Assembly (NCBI RefSeq): GCF_020907275.1
Contig: NZ_JAJJWI010000015.1
Coordinates: 62,001 to 126,000, forward strand
DNA: 64,000 nt
Direction of reading: 5' to 3'
DNA from: Pontibacter silvestris
GTDB lineage: Bacteria > Bacteroidota > Bacteroidia > Cytophagales > Hymenobacteraceae
In this document: positions 47,879 through 56,794 of the stretch, piece after piece
How positions within the stretch are numbered: position 1 is the stretch's first letter
Layout of the letters: every line of letters starts with the position of its first letter
Notes under the pieces: generated by a model
What the model was told of the DNA's origin: nothing
What the model saw: only the letters and a program-made list of their open reading frames with translations
Database searches by the model: none
Position numbers and translations under genes: made by a program

Positions 47879-47939
47879 CACTCCCTTACGAAAAATGAGG
47901 GGTGAAAAAATAGTATCCATCTTTTTAAAAACAAGTTGA

Positions 47940-48557
47940 ATGCCTGGAATTATCGGTAAAAAAATCGGAATGACAAGCCTCTTCACAGCAGATGGTAAAT
48001 ACACACCAGTTACAATTATCCAAGCTGGCCCATGTGTAGTTACTCAGGTGAAGACAGTCGAGACTGATGGCTATGAAGCTGTACAGCTTGGCTACGGCGA
48101 AAAGAAACTTAAAAGAGTAACTAAGGCTGAAGCTGGACATTACAAGAAAGCTAATACGGCTCCAAGTAAAAAGGTTGCAGAATTCACCATTGAAGGTGAA
48201 GTGCCAGCTCTTGGTGACATTGTTGATGTTAACCTTTTTATAGAAGGAGAATTTATTGACGTAGTTGGTACATCCAAAGGTAAAGGTTTCCAGGGTGTAG
48301 TTAAACGCTATAACTTCGCTGGTGTTGGTGGCCAAACACACGGTCAGCACAACAGGGCAAGGCACCCAGGTTCAATAGGTGCTGCATCATGGCCTTCAAG
48401 AGTATTTAAAGGTATGCGCATGGCGGGTAGAACTGGTGGTAACAGAGTTAAAATAGAGAACTTAACTGTGTTGCGCGTTATCGCAGATAAAAACCTTTTA
48501 GTTGTTAGTGGCTCTGTACCAGGTGCCAAAAATTCTTACGTGTTAATTGAGAAATAA
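47940..48557 (+). CDS. rplC: Ribosomal protein L3
   Basis: 205 residues. [15 protein letters not shown] at the start and [16 protein letters not shown] near residue 110 are the family marks; [17 protein letters not shown] follows near the peptidyl-transferase region. L3 is an early 50S assembly protein. It is first gene after the internal promoter, with a leader of about 55 bases. rplD follows after 1 base. Confidence 0.99.
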   Translation: MPGIIGKKIGMTSLFTADGKYTPVTIIQAGPCVVTQVKTVETDGYEAVQLGYGEKKLKRVTKAEAGHYKKANTAPSKKVAEFTIEGEVPALGDIVDVNLFIEGEFIDVVGTSKGKGFQGVVKRYNFAGVGGQTHGQHNRARHPGSIGAASWPSRVFKGMRMAGRTGGNRVKIENLTVLRVIADKNLLVVSGSVPGAKNSYVLIEK

Positions 48558-48558
48558 A

Positions 48559-49188
48559 ATGGAGCTTTCTGTATTGAATATCAAAGGTGAAGATACGGGC
48601 AGAAAGGTAACACTTTCTGATGCTGTGTTTGGTGTAGAGCCAAATGAGCATGCAATGTATCTTGACGTGAAGCAGTACCTGGCTAACCAAAGGCAAGGTA
48701 CTCATAAATCTAAAGAGCGCAATGAAGTTGCTGGATCTACTAAAAAGATCAAAAAACAAAAAGGTACTGGTGGTGCTCGTGCCGGAAGTATTAAATCTCC
48801 TGTTTTTATCGGTGGTGGTAGAGTTTTTGGTCCTAAACCAAGAAACTATAGCTTTAAACTGAATAAGAAACTGAAGAGCCTTGCTCGTCTTTCTGCTCTA
48901 TCCTTGTTAGCACGTGATAACAGAGTTTCTTTAGTAGAGTCTTTTACTATTGATACACCAAAGACAAAAGAGTTTAAAGGTATTTTAAGCAACCTTCAGT
49001 CTAACGGCAAAACCCTTATTGTTTTGCCTTCAGTAGATAAAAATGTTGTTCTTTCGAGCAGAAATATTAAAGGTGTTAAAGTTGCAACTGTAAACGATGT
49101 AAACACTTATGATCTGCTGAACACCGAGAAACTTCTTCTTTTAGAAGAATCTGTAAATGTTTTTGAAAACCTCTTTAGCGCAAAATAA
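48559..49188 (+). CDS. rplD: Ribosomal protein L4
   Basis: 209 residues from MELSVLN at 48559; an in-frame alternative at 48547 overlaps rplC and is not needed. [19 protein letters not shown] near residue 68 is the long loop that lines the peptide exit tunnel. In E. coli L4 also represses its operon, but no equivalent leader is evident. The stop overlaps the rplW start. Confidence 0.97.
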   Translation: MELSVLNIKGEDTGRKVTLSDAVFGVEPNEHAMYLDVKQYLANQRQGTHKSKERNEVAGSTKKIKKQKGTGGARAGSIKSPVFIGGGRVFGPKPRNYSFKLNKKLKSLARLSALSLLARDNRVSLVESFTIDTPKTKEFKGILSNLQSNGKTLIVLPSVDKNVVLSSRNIKGVKVATVNDVNTYDLLNTEKLLLLEESVNVFENLFSAK

Positions 49189-49475
49189 TGAACGTTCTAA
49201 AAAGACCGCTTGTAACAGAAAAGTACGCTGCCATGAATGAGGTTGGTAAATATACTTTTGAGGTTGATAAAAAAGCCAATAAAGTAGAGATCAAAAAGGC
49301 AGTTGAAAAACTATATGGTGTTACAGTTAAGTCTGTGGCAACCATGAGATCTGTTGGAAAGGTGAAAAGTAAATACACTAAGTCTGGTGCAGTTACTGGT
49401 CGTACTTCCTTGATCAAAAAAGCAATAGTAACTCTCAAAGAGGGTGAAGAAATCGACTTTTATAGCGGTATATAA
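49188..49475 (+). CDS. rplW: Ribosomal protein L23
   Basis: 95 residues. NVLKRPLVTEKYAAMNEVGKY and FEVDKKANKVEIKKAVEKLYGV are typical. It lies at the tunnel exit and docks trigger factor and the signal recognition particle. The ATG overlaps the rplD TAA by one base, which suggests coupling. Confidence 0.99.
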   Translation: MNVLKRPLVTEKYAAMNEVGKYTFEVDKKANKVEIKKAVEKLYGVTVKSVATMRSVGKVKSKYTKSGAVTGRTSLIKKAIVTLKEGEEIDFYSGI

Positions 49476-49486
49476 GTTAATATAAA

Positions 49487-50314
49487 ATGGCTTTAAAAAA
49501 ACTAAGACCAATAACACCAGGTCAAAGATTCCGGGTAGCACCAGCTTTTGACGAAATCACTGCTACTACTCCAGAGAAATCTTTGTTGGCACCTATCAAA
49601 AAATCTGGTGGACGTAACAATTCAGGAAAAATGACTATGCGCTATTTAGGCGGTGGTCATAAGAAGAAGTACAGAGTAATAGACTTCAAGAGAACGAAGC
49701 ATGGTGTTCCTGCTACCGTGAAGACTATTGAGTACGATCCAAACAGAACAGCTCGTATCGCCTTGTTGTTTTATGCAGATGGCGAGAAAGCATATATCAT
49801 TGCTCCTGCAGGCTTGCAAGTAGGAACAGAAGTAGTTTCTGGACCTGGTATTGCTCCGGAAGTAGGAAACTCCTTGCCTCTGTCAGATATTCCTCTAGGT
49901 ACTATTATTCACAACATTGAGCTACAGCCAGGAAATGGTGGTGCTCTTGCTCGTAGCGCTGGTTCTTATGCTCAGTTGGTAGCACGTGAAGGTAGATATG
50001 CAACTATCAAGCTTCCTTCTGGCGAACTTCGCATGGTACTTGTAAACTGCTATGCAACTGTAGGTACAGTTTCTAACTCAGACCATATGAACGTTAACCT
50101 GGGTAAAGCAGGACGTAACAGATGGTTAGGTAAGAGACCTCGAGTTCGTGGTGTTGCTATGAACCCGGTTGATCACCCTATGGGTGGTGGTGAAGGTAAG
50201 TCTTCCGGAGGTCACCCACGTTCACGTAAAGGCTTATATGCAAAAGGTCTTAAGACCCGCAACAAGAATAAGTATTCTGAGAAGCTTATAGTTAATAGAG
50301 GAAAGAAGAAGTAA
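49487..50314 (+). CDS. rplB: Ribosomal protein L2
   Basis: 275 residues. [18 protein letters not shown] near the N-terminal third, and [21 protein letters not shown] near residue 220, which holds the conserved His near the peptidyl-transferase centre. It is needed for subunit joining. The stop codon abuts rpsS without a gap. Confidence 0.99.
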   Translation: MALKKLRPITPGQRFRVAPAFDEITATTPEKSLLAPIKKSGGRNNSGKMTMRYLGGGHKKKYRVIDFKRTKHGVPATVKTIEYDPNRTARIALLFYADGEKAYIIAPAGLQVGTEVVSGPGIAPEVGNSLPLSDIPLGTIIHNIELQPGNGGALARSAGSYAQLVAREGRYATIKLPSGELRMVLVNCYATVGTVSNSDHMNVNLGKAGRNRWLGKRPRVRGVAMNPVDHPMGGGEGKSSGGHPRSRKGLYAKGLKTRNKNKYSEKLIVNRGKKK

Positions 50315-50593
50315 ATGGCTAGATCATTAAAAAAAGGGCCTTATATTGACTATAGGCTCGAGAAAAAAGTTGACGTGTTGAACGAGTCTGGCAAAAAGTC
50401 AGTTATCAAAACATGGTCACGCAGATCCATGATATCTCCGGATTTCGTTGGACATACTTTTGCAGTACATAACGGGAATAAATTTATTCCGGTTTATGTT
50501 ACTGAAAACATGGTAGGACACAAGTTAGGTGAATTTGCTCCAACCAGAAACTTTAGAGGTCATATTGCTAAAAAAGATAAAGGCAAGCGTTAA
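50315..50593 (+). CDS. rpsS: Ribosomal protein S19
   Basis: 92 residues. [17 protein letters not shown] at the start and [14 protein letters not shown] near residue 70 identify it. S19 sits with S13 in the 30S head. It begins directly after the rplB stop; rplV begins one base after its stop. Confidence 0.99.
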   Translation: MARSLKKGPYIDYRLEKKVDVLNESGKKSVIKTWSRRSMISPDFVGHTFAVHNGNKFIPVYVTENMVGHKLGEFAPTRNFRGHIAKKDKGKR

Positions 50594-50594
50594 G

Positions 50595-50987
50595 ATGGAA
50601 GCAGTAGCAAGATTAAATAATGTGCCTACTTCTCCTCGCAAAATGAGATTAGTAGCTGGTTTGGTACGTGGTAAGAGCGTATCAAAAGCCTTGGGTTTAT
50701 TAAAGTTTGAAGCTAATTCTGGCGCGGCTAAAATTGAAAAGCTTGTTCTTTCTGCCTTAGCAAACTGGCAGCAAAAAAATGAAGACGCTAGAATTGAGGA
50801 TGCAAACCTTTACATCAAAGAGATCTTTGTTAACGAAGGTAAAATGCTGAAGCGTCTTCGTCCTGCTCCTCAGGGCCGTGGGCACCGTATCAGAAAAAGA
50901 TCGAACCATGTGACTGTTATAATTGACAGTCTTACTGAGGAACAACTAGAGCAACAATCAACGAAATCTAAAAAAGCCAGCAAGTAA
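50595..50987 (+). CDS. rplV: Ribosomal protein L22
   Basis: 130 residues from [27 protein letters not shown]. An upstream extension to 50529 overlaps rpsS and is rejected. The long beta-hairpin with [20 protein letters not shown] lines the exit tunnel and is where macrolide-resistance mutations occur in other bacteria. A short Lys/Ser/Gln tail is present. Confidence 0.98.
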   Translation: MEAVARLNNVPTSPRKMRLVAGLVRGKSVSKALGLLKFEANSGAAKIEKLVLSALANWQQKNEDARIEDANLYIKEIFVNEGKMLKRLRPAPQGRGHRIRKRSNHVTVIIDSLTEEQLEQQSTKSKKASK

Positions 50988-50992
50988 GAATT

Positions 50993-51742
50993 ATGGGACA
51001 GAAAGTAAATCCAATCGGTTTTCGACTAGGAGTTATAAAAGGTTGGGATTCTAACTGGTATGGCGGTAAGGATTTCGCAGATAAACTGGTTGAAGACGAG
51101 AAAATCAGAAAATATATTTTAGCACGTATCCCTAAAGGCGGTATTTCTAGAATAATTATTGAAAGAACGCTGAAGCGTATTACTATTACTATCAATACAG
51201 CCCGTCCTGGAGTTGTTATTGGTAAAGGTGGTCAGGAAGTTGATAAAATCAAGGAAGAGCTTAAAAAGCTTACTAACAAAGACGTCCAGATCAATATTTT
51301 TGAGATCAAGCGTCCTGAGTTAGATGCTAAGCTTGTTGGTGAGTCAATTGCGCAGCAGTTACAGGCTCGTATCTCTTTCCGTCGTGCTATGAAGCAGGCT
51401 ATCGCTTCTGCTCTTCGTGTAGGTGCTGAAGGTATCAAGGTACAGGTTTCAGGTCGTCTTGGTGGTGCTGAGATGGCTAGAACTGAGCACTACAAAGAAG
51501 GTAGAACTCCTCTTCATACGTTGCGTGCCGATATAGACTATGCTTTATCAGAAGCTCAGACTGTATATGGTAAACTAGGTATCAAAGTATGGATCTTTAA
51601 AGGCGAAGTTTATGGCAAGAAAGATCTTACTCCTAATGCTGGTTTAGAAAGCAAGGGGCCTGGTGCATCTGGCGGTAATGACAGAAGAGGTGGCAACCGC
51701 AATAAAAAAGAGGGAGCCCCTAAGCGCAAGCGTCGTCAATAA
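50993..51742 (+). CDS. rpsC: Ribosomal protein S3
   Basis: 249 residues, with KH domain motif [18 protein letters not shown] near residue 65 and [30 protein letters not shown] in pieces near residue 160. A Gly/Arg/Lys-rich tail of about 30 residues exceeds the E. coli length and is common in this phylum. S3 forms part of the mRNA entry helicase. rplP follows after 30 bases. Confidence 0.99.
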   Translation: MGQKVNPIGFRLGVIKGWDSNWYGGKDFADKLVEDEKIRKYILARIPKGGISRIIIERTLKRITITINTARPGVVIGKGGQEVDKIKEELKKLTNKDVQINIFEIKRPELDAKLVGESIAQQLQARISFRRAMKQAIASALRVGAEGIKVQVSGRLGGAEMARTEHYKEGRTPLHTLRADIDYALSEAQTVYGKLGIKVWIFKGEVYGKKDLTPNAGLESKGPGASGGNDRRGGNRNKKEGAPKRKRRQ

Positions 51743-51772
51743 TTGTTTGATAACATTATTAAGTTTTAGAAA

Positions 51773-52195
51773 ATGTTACAGCCTAAAAGGACTAAATATA
51801 GAAAAATGCAAAAAGGCCGTGTGAAAGGTCTGGCTCATAGAGGCAGTACCATTTCATTTGGGTCTTTTGGAATCAAATCGCTTGAAGCCACATGGATTAC
51901 AAGCCGCCAGATTGAGGCCGCTCGTATCGCAATGACAAGAGCTATGAAGCGTGAGGGTCAAGTTTGGATCCGTATCTTCCCTGATAAGCCTATTACTAAA
52001 AAGCCTGCGGAAGTTCGTATGGGTAAAGGTAAAGGTTCCCCTGAGTATTGGGTAGCAGTTGTAAAGCCTGGTACTATCATGTTTGAATCTGACGGTGTAC
52101 CACTGGAAGTAGCAAAAGAGTCACTTAGATTAGCAGCTCAGAAACTTCCTGTTAAAACAAAATTTGTAGTACGTAGAGATTACGTTGAAAAATAG
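51773..52195 (+). CDS. rplP: Ribosomal protein L16
   Basis: 140 residues. [16 protein letters not shown] at the start and [22 protein letters not shown] near residue 84 are diagnostic. It binds near the A-site tRNA and the 5S rRNA region. Three bases separate it from rpmC. Confidence 0.99.
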   Translation: MLQPKRTKYRKMQKGRVKGLAHRGSTISFGSFGIKSLEATWITSRQIEAARIAMTRAMKREGQVWIRIFPDKPITKKPAEVRMGKGKGSPEYWVAVVKPGTIMFESDGVPLEVAKESLRLAAQKLPVKTKFVVRRDYVEK

Positions 52196-52198
52196 GAT

Positions 52199-52399
52199 AT
52201 GAAAAATTCAGAGATAAAGGCTTTGTCTTTAGAAGAGTTGAAAGAGAGGCTTTCAAGTGAGCAGTCAGGTATGCAGAGCCTGCAGTTTGCTCATGCTATA
52301 TCTCCTTTGGAGAATCCGATGAAAATTCGCCAGACGAGAAAAACAATAGCTCGTTTGAATACTGAGATTCGTCGCCGTGAAATTGAAGCTAACTCTTAA
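52199..52399 (+). CDS. rpmC: Ribosomal protein L29
   Basis: 66 residues, a two-helix protein. EIKALSLEELKERLSSEQ and NPMKIRQTRKTIARLNTEIRRR match the family. It lies beside L23 at the tunnel exit. It is followed by rpsQ after 16 bases. Confidence 0.98.
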   Translation: MKNSEIKALSLEELKERLSSEQSGMQSLQFAHAISPLENPMKIRQTRKTIARLNTEIRRREIEANS

Positions 52400-52415
52400 T
52401 ACTTAATTAAAAATC

Positions 52416-52673
52416 ATGGAAGAGAGAAATCTTAGAAAAGAAAGAAGTGGTAAGGTTGTTAGCAATAAAATGAACAAATCTATCACTGTGTTAGTGGAAA
52501 GTAAAATGAAGCACCCTATGTACGGGAAGTTCGTTAACAAGTCCACAAAATTCATGGCTCACGACGAAAAAAATGAATGCAACATTGGAGATATGGTGCG
52601 TATTCAGGAAACACGTCCGCTTAGCAAAAATAAAAACTGGCGTTTAGTAGAAATAATAGAAAGGGCGAAGTAA
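52416..52673 (+). CDS. rpsQ: Ribosomal protein S17
   Basis: 85 residues. [19 protein letters not shown] at the N-terminus and [23 protein letters not shown] in the second half show the OB fold of S17. It binds 16S rRNA helix 11. The stop codon is 1 base before rplN. Confidence 0.99.
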   Translation: MEERNLRKERSGKVVSNKMNKSITVLVESKMKHPMYGKFVNKSTKFMAHDEKNECNIGDMVRIQETRPLSKNKNWRLVEIIERAK

Positions 52674-52674
52674 G

Positions 52675-53043
52675 ATGATACAGCAGGAATCAAGATTAAC
52701 TGTAGCTGATAACAGCGGTGCTAAAGAAGTGCTTTGTATCCGTGTACTTGGTGGTACTGGTAAAAAGTATGCTTCTATTGGCGATAGAATTGTAGTAACT
52801 GTTAAGTCTGCCCTTTCTTCAGGAAATATCAAAAAGGGAACTGTTTCTAAGGCTGTTGTTGTAAGAACAAAGAAAGAAGTTAGAAGAAAAGACGGGTCAT
52901 ACATCCGTTTTGATGATAACGCTGCTGTTCTTCTTAATGCAAATAATGAGCCTCGAGGAACGCGTATTTTCGGACCGGTTGCACGTGAACTTCGTGAAAA
53001 ACAATTCATGAAAATTGTTTCGTTAGCGCCTGAAGTTCTATAA
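52675..53043 (+). CDS. rplN: Ribosomal protein L14
   Basis: 122 residues. [19 protein letters not shown] and [26 protein letters not shown] are near-universal L14 ends. It forms intersubunit bridge B8. Eighteen bases separate it from rplX. Confidence 0.99.
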   Translation: MIQQESRLTVADNSGAKEVLCIRVLGGTGKKYASIGDRIVVTVKSALSSGNIKKGTVSKAVVVRTKKEVRRKDGSYIRFDDNAAVLLNANNEPRGTRIFGPVARELREKQFMKIVSLAPEVL

Positions 53044-53061
53044 TCACTAATTCAGATCAAG

Positions 53062-53385
53062 ATGAATAAGAAAAAGCTTCATGTTAAAACTGGCGATACA
53101 GTTAAAGTTCTAGCCGGTGACGAGCGCGGTAAGACAGGCCGCATTACAGCTGTTAACATAGAAAAACAAAGAGTAACAGTTGAGGGTTTAAATCTGGTTA
53201 CCAAACATACAAAGCCTAGTGCTCAAAATCCACAAGGTGGTATAACCAAAAAAGAAGCTCCTATTCATGCCAGTAATGTGGCTTTAGTAGATCCTAAGTC
53301 AGGTGAAACTATCAAAGCTGGCACAAGAAAAAACAGCGAAGGTAAACCAGAGCGTTATTCTAAAAAAACAGGAGAGGTAATCTAA
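53062..53385 (+). CDS. rplX: Ribosomal protein L24
   Basis: 107 residues with a KOW motif ([17 protein letters not shown] near residue 16) and the [20 protein letters not shown] block. L24 starts 50S assembly near the tunnel exit. One base separates it from rplE. Confidence 0.99.
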   Translation: MNKKKLHVKTGDTVKVLAGDERGKTGRITAVNIEKQRVTVEGLNLVTKHTKPSAQNPQGGITKKEAPIHASNVALVDPKSGETIKAGTRKNSEGKPERYSKKTGEVI

Positions 53386-53386
53386 G

Positions 53387-53941
53387 ATGGCAACTACAAG
53401 ACTAAAAGAAAAATACCAGGCTGAGGTAGTACCTGCACTGAAAGAGAAGTTTCAGTACAAGAATATAATGCAGGTGCCTAAGCTGACTAAGATCTCTATC
53501 AATAAAGGTATCGGTGCTGCCGTATCTGATAAGAAACTTGTTGATGTAGGTGTTGAAGAATTATCTACAATTTCAGGACAAAGAGCTGTTGCAACTATTG
53601 CTAAGAAATCAGTTTCAAACTTTAAGCTACGCGAAGGAATGCCTATTGGTGCCAGAGTAACGCTTCGAGGAGAGAAAATGTACGAGTTCTTAGATCGTCT
53701 TTTAACAATTGCTCTTCCACGTGTTCGTGACTTTAGAGGAGTAAGCGATAAAGGTTTTGATGGTAGAGGTAATTACACACTAGGTGTAAAAGAGCAGATC
53801 ATCTTCCCTGAAATCAGTATTGATAAAGTAAAGGCTATTACTGGTATGGATATAACATTCGTTACCACAGCCAATACCGACGAAGAAAGCTACGAGCTTC
53901 TTAAAGCTTTTGGCATGCCTTTCATCAATGTTAAGAAATAA
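53387..53941 (+). CDS. rplE: Ribosomal protein L5
   Basis: 184 residues. [16 protein letters not shown] near residue 27 and [22 protein letters not shown] near residue 110 are diagnostic. L5 binds 5S rRNA in the central protuberance. rpsN follows after 5 bases. Confidence 0.99.
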   Translation: MATTRLKEKYQAEVVPALKEKFQYKNIMQVPKLTKISINKGIGAAVSDKKLVDVGVEELSTISGQRAVATIAKKSVSNFKLREGMPIGARVTLRGEKMYEFLDRLLTIALPRVRDFRGVSDKGFDGRGNYTLGVKEQIIFPEISIDKVKAITGMDITFVTTANTDEESYELLKAFGMPFINVKK

Positions 53942-53946
53942 GCAAA

Positions 53947-54216
53947 ATGGCAAGAGAAGCAGTTAAAGCAAGAGAGCTTAAAAGACAAAAGACAGTGGCT
54001 AAATATGCCGCTAAAAGGGCTGAATTAAAGGCTAATGGCGATTACGAAGCACTAGATAAGTTGCCTCGTAACGCTTCTCCTGTAAGATTACATAACAGAT
54101 GTAAACTTACAGGAAGACCAAGAGGTTACATGAGGAAATTTGGGATATCTCGTGTAACATTCCGTGAATTAGCTTCAGCTGGTAAAATCCCTGGTGTAAC
54201 AAAAGCAAGTTGGTAA
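53947..54216 (+). CDS. rpsN: Ribosomal protein S14 (zinc-independent form)
   Basis: 89 residues, the long C-minus form: [27 protein letters not shown] has a single Cys instead of the two CxxC pairs of the zinc form. S14 assembles the 30S head. It is the last gene of the rplC unit; a hairpin starts at the base after its stop codon. Confidence 0.98.
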   Translation: MAREAVKARELKRQKTVAKYAAKRAELKANGDYEALDKLPRNASPVRLHNRCKLTGRPRGYMRKFGISRVTFRELASAGKIPGVTKASW

Positions 54217-54243
54217 TTTTTCTTTAATTTGATTAAGGAAAAA
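54217..54243 (+). terminator. Hairpin after rpsN
   Basis: An A/T-rich 12-bp stem with one G-U pair (54217-54228 with 54232-54243) and a three-base loop, starting immediately after the rpsN stop. No clean T-run follows, so it may be a weak terminator or a 3'-end stability element. Confidence 0.4.
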
Positions 54244-54256
54244 GAAAAGATTTTCG

Positions 54257-54264
54257 TATCTTTG
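54257..54264 (+). promoter_or_regulatory. -7 promoter element of the rpsH-rplQ unit
   Basis: TATCTTTG matches TAnnTTTG, 41 bases before the rpsH ATG. The nearest TTTG (54228-54231) is 25 bases upstream. GCTTA/TAAGC can pair just downstream. Confidence 0.55.
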
Positions 54265-54305
54265 CCGCTCGCTTAGAATAAGCATTCATTATTTAAGTTA
54301 TCATA

Positions 54306-54704
54306 ATGAACTCAGATCCAATAGCAGATTATTTAACTAGGGTGCGTAATGCTATAAAAGCTAACCACAGAATAGTTGAAATACCATCTAGCAACATAAA
54401 GAAAGATATAACAAAAGTTTTGTACGACAAAGGATACATTCAAAGCTATAAGTTTGATGATTCTTCTGTTCAAGGTACAATTAAAATAGCTCTGAAGTAT
54501 AACCCAAACACTAAGCAGTCTGCTATTGTGAAATTGGAGAGGGTCAGTACACCAGGGCTTCGTAAATATGCCGGAAGTACCGCATTACCTAGAGTTTTAA
54601 ATGGTTTAGGGATTGCTGTATTGTCTACGTCTAAAGGCGTAATGACTGAAAAAGAAGCTAAGTCACTGAATATCGGTGGCGAAGTGTTATGTTATGTATA
54701 TTAA
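54306..54704 (+). CDS. rpsH: Ribosomal protein S8
   Basis: 132 residues. DPIADYLTRVRNAIKANH at the start and GIAVLSTSKGVMTEKEAKSLNIGGEVLCYVY at the end (read in pieces) identify it. S8 binds the central domain of 16S rRNA; in E. coli it represses the spc operon. It is first gene after the internal promoter. Confidence 0.99.
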   Translation: MNSDPIADYLTRVRNAIKANHRIVEIPSSNIKKDITKVLYDKGYIQSYKFDDSSVQGTIKIALKYNPNTKQSAIVKLERVSTPGLRKYAGSTALPRVLNGLGIAVLSTSKGVMTEKEAKSLNIGGEVLCYVY

Positions 54705-54706
54705 TT

Positions 54707-54712
54707 AGGAGG
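54707..54712 (+). promoter_or_regulatory. Shine-Dalgarno sequence before rplF
   Basis: AGGAGG lies 7 bases upstream of the rplF ATG. A consensus Shine-Dalgarno site is uncommon in this phylum and stands out against the other starts in this cluster. Confidence 0.6.
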
Positions 54713-54719
54713 ATAGACA

Positions 54720-55274
54720 ATGTCACGTATAGGAAAATTGCCAATCAACCTACCTAACAATACTGAAGTAAGCATAGGTGATGATAACCAGGTAACTGTT
54801 AAAGGTCCTAAGGGCTCTTTGGTTACTGCTGTTGATAAGGATATTATCGTTAAACAGCTAGATGGCCAGATTGTTGTAGACCGTCCGACAGAGCAGAAGC
54901 GTCATAAAGCTATGCATGGCCTTTACAGATCACTGATCAACAACATGGTTGTAGGTGTTAGCCAAGGTTATAGAGAGCAGCTTGAGCTTGTTGGTGTTGG
55001 TTATAAAGCTACTGTGCAGGGTGCAATCTTAGAGCTTTCTTTAGGGTACTCTCACAACATCTTTATGAGTATGCCTGAAGGCGTAACAGCGACTGCTGTT
55101 ACTGAAAAAGGTAAGTCGCCGGTTATTACACTTGAAAGTAATGACAAGCAGCTAATAGGTCAGGTTGCCGCTAAAATCAGATCACTACGCAAAGTAGAAC
55201 CTTATAAAGGTAAGGGTATCCGTTTTGTTGGTGAAGTAATAAGACGAAAAGCTGGTAAGACAGCATCTAAATAA
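54720..55274 (+). CDS. rplF: Ribosomal protein L6
   Basis: 184 residues. [18 protein letters not shown] at the start and [22 protein letters not shown] near the end are typical. Two similar domains bind 23S rRNA near the sarcin-ricin loop. The start is set by AGGAGG seven bases upstream. Confidence 0.99.
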   Translation: MSRIGKLPINLPNNTEVSIGDDNQVTVKGPKGSLVTAVDKDIIVKQLDGQIVVDRPTEQKRHKAMHGLYRSLINNMVVGVSQGYREQLELVGVGYKATVQGAILELSLGYSHNIFMSMPEGVTATAVTEKGKSPVITLESNDKQLIGQVAAKIRSLRKVEPYKGKGIRFVGEVIRRKAGKTASK

Positions 55275-55282
55275 TCATCATC

Positions 55283-55630
55283 ATGTCTGCTAATAAAGTA
55301 ACAAGAAGACTTAGAATTAAGAAAAGCATCAGAAACAAGATTTCTGGTACGCCTGAAAGGCCAAGATTATCTGTATTCAGAAGTAACAAAGCTATCTACG
55401 CACAGATTATCGATGATACTACTGGGTTAACGCTAGTAGCTGCCTCTTCAGCTAAGCTTGATGATGCGAAAGCGAATGTGGAAGCTTCTAACAGAGTAGG
55501 GAAGGATATTGCAGCTAAAGCCCTTGAGAAAGGTATAAATCAGGTTGTATTCGACCGTTCTGGTTACCTCTACCACGGTAAAGTAAAATCATTGGCAGAA
55601 GGCGCTCGTGAAGCTGGCCTAAAATTCTAA
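55283..55630 (+). CDS. rplR: Ribosomal protein L18
   Basis: 115 residues. [29 protein letters not shown] near the N-terminus (read in pieces) and [25 protein letters not shown] at the end mark L18, which binds 5S rRNA with L5. rpsE follows after 7 bases. Confidence 0.99.
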   Translation: MSANKVTRRLRIKKSIRNKISGTPERPRLSVFRSNKAIYAQIIDDTTGLTLVAASSAKLDDAKANVEASNRVGKDIAAKALEKGINQVVFDRSGYLYHGKVKSLAEGAREAGLKF

Positions 55631-55637
55631 AATAATT

Positions 55638-56156
55638 ATGTCGAAGAATAATATACGTAGTGTAAAAGCTAGCGAAATCGAGCTTAAAGAGAGAGTAGTA
55701 GCTATTAATCGCGTTGCCAAGGTTGTTAAAGGTGGTAGAAGGTTTAGCTTTGCCGCCATTGTAGTTGTAGGTGACGGAAATGGTGTTGTAGGATATGGCT
55801 TAGGTAAAGCTAATGAAGTTACTGACGCTATCGCCAAAGGTATTGATGATGCTAAGAAAAACCTTGTAAAGGTTCCAGTATATCACAGTACAGTTCCTCA
55901 TGCCATGGAGGGTAAGTATTCAGGTGGTTTTGTATTAGTTAAGCCTGCTGCTCCTGGTACTGGTGTAATTGCTGGTGGAGCTATGCGTGCTGTGTTGGAA
56001 AGTGCTGGAATCAGAGACGTACTTTGTAAGTCTAAGGGTTCATCAAATCCGCATAATGTAATTAAGGCTACTTTCGATGCACTTGCTAAAATGCGTGATC
56101 CATTAGCTGTAGCACAGCAACGTGGTGTTAATCTTCAGAAAGTATTTAACGGTTAA
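55638..56156 (+). CDS. rpsE: Ribosomal protein S5
   Basis: 172 residues. [23 protein letters not shown] near residue 22 is the double-stranded-RNA-binding part, and [16 protein letters not shown] near residue 135 closes the second domain. S5 helps translational fidelity. rpmD follows after 5 bases. Confidence 0.99.
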   Translation: MSKNNIRSVKASEIELKERVVAINRVAKVVKGGRRFSFAAIVVVGDGNGVVGYGLGKANEVTDAIAKGIDDAKKNLVKVPVYHSTVPHAMEGKYSGGFVLVKPAAPGTGVIAGGAMRAVLESAGIRDVLCKSKGSSNPHNVIKATFDALAKMRDPLAVAQQRGVNLQKVFNG

Positions 56157-56161
56157 TTGAA

Positions 56162-56341
56162 ATGGCTCAGGTTATAATCAGACAAATCAAAAGCACTATT
56201 GATAAGCCAAAAGATCAAAAGCTGACAATTCAAGCTTTAGGCCTTGGTAAAATCAATAAATCAGTAACTGTTGAATTTACACCACAGATTGCTGGTATGG
56301 TTAAAAAGGTTAATCATCTTGTAGAAGTAAACAATATTTAA
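56162..56341 (+). CDS. rpmD: Ribosomal protein L30
   Basis: 59 residues, a gene short enough to be missed by length filters. It starts MAQVIIRQIKSTIDKPKDQK and contains LGLGKINKSV, the family core. Its place between rpsE (5 bases) and rplO (1 base) is the standard one. L30 sits near the 23S/5S rRNA interface and is absent in some bacteria, so its presence here is worth recording. Confidence 0.97.
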   Translation: MAQVIIRQIKSTIDKPKDQKLTIQALGLGKINKSVTVEFTPQIAGMVKKVNHLVEVNNI

Positions 56342-56342
56342 C

Positions 56343-56789
56343 ATGTATCTTAACTCATTAAAACCTGCGGAGGGTTCTGTTAAAAACAGAAAAAGATTAG
56401 GTAGAGGTACTGGATCAGGTAGAGGTGGTACTTCTACTAGAGGTCATAAAGGTGCCAAGTCTCGTTCTGGTTACTCTCAGAAAGGTGGCTTCGAAGGTGG
56501 ACAAATGCCTTTACAAAGACGTGTTCCTAAGTACGGCTTTAAAAACTTTAACAGAGTTGAATTTAAAGCTATCAATTTGGATGTTGTTCAGTCTTTAGCT
56601 GAGGCTACTAACGAAACTGTTCTTAACTTTGATTTTTTCAAAGCTCATGGACTTGTTTCTAAGAATGATAAAGTGAAAATATTGGGTAGAGGGGAGATTA
56701 ATAAAGCAGTAGAAGTTCACGCTCATGCTTTCTCTAAAACTGCTATCTCATCAATTGAAACAGCAGGCGGTAAAACAGTAGCTATTTAG
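56343..56789 (+). CDS. rplO: Ribosomal protein L15
   Basis: 148 residues. The N-terminal Gly/Arg-rich extension (GRGTGSGRGGTSTRGHKG) and GGFEGGQMPLQRRVPKYGF near residue 48 are diagnostic. L15 is a late 50S assembly protein. secY follows after 5 bases. Confidence 0.99.
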   Translation: MYLNSLKPAEGSVKNRKRLGRGTGSGRGGTSTRGHKGAKSRSGYSQKGGFEGGQMPLQRRVPKYGFKNFNRVEFKAINLDVVQSLAEATNETVLNFDFFKAHGLVSKNDKVKILGRGEINKAVEVHAHAFSKTAISSIETAGGKTVAI

Positions 56790-56794
56790 TCGAT

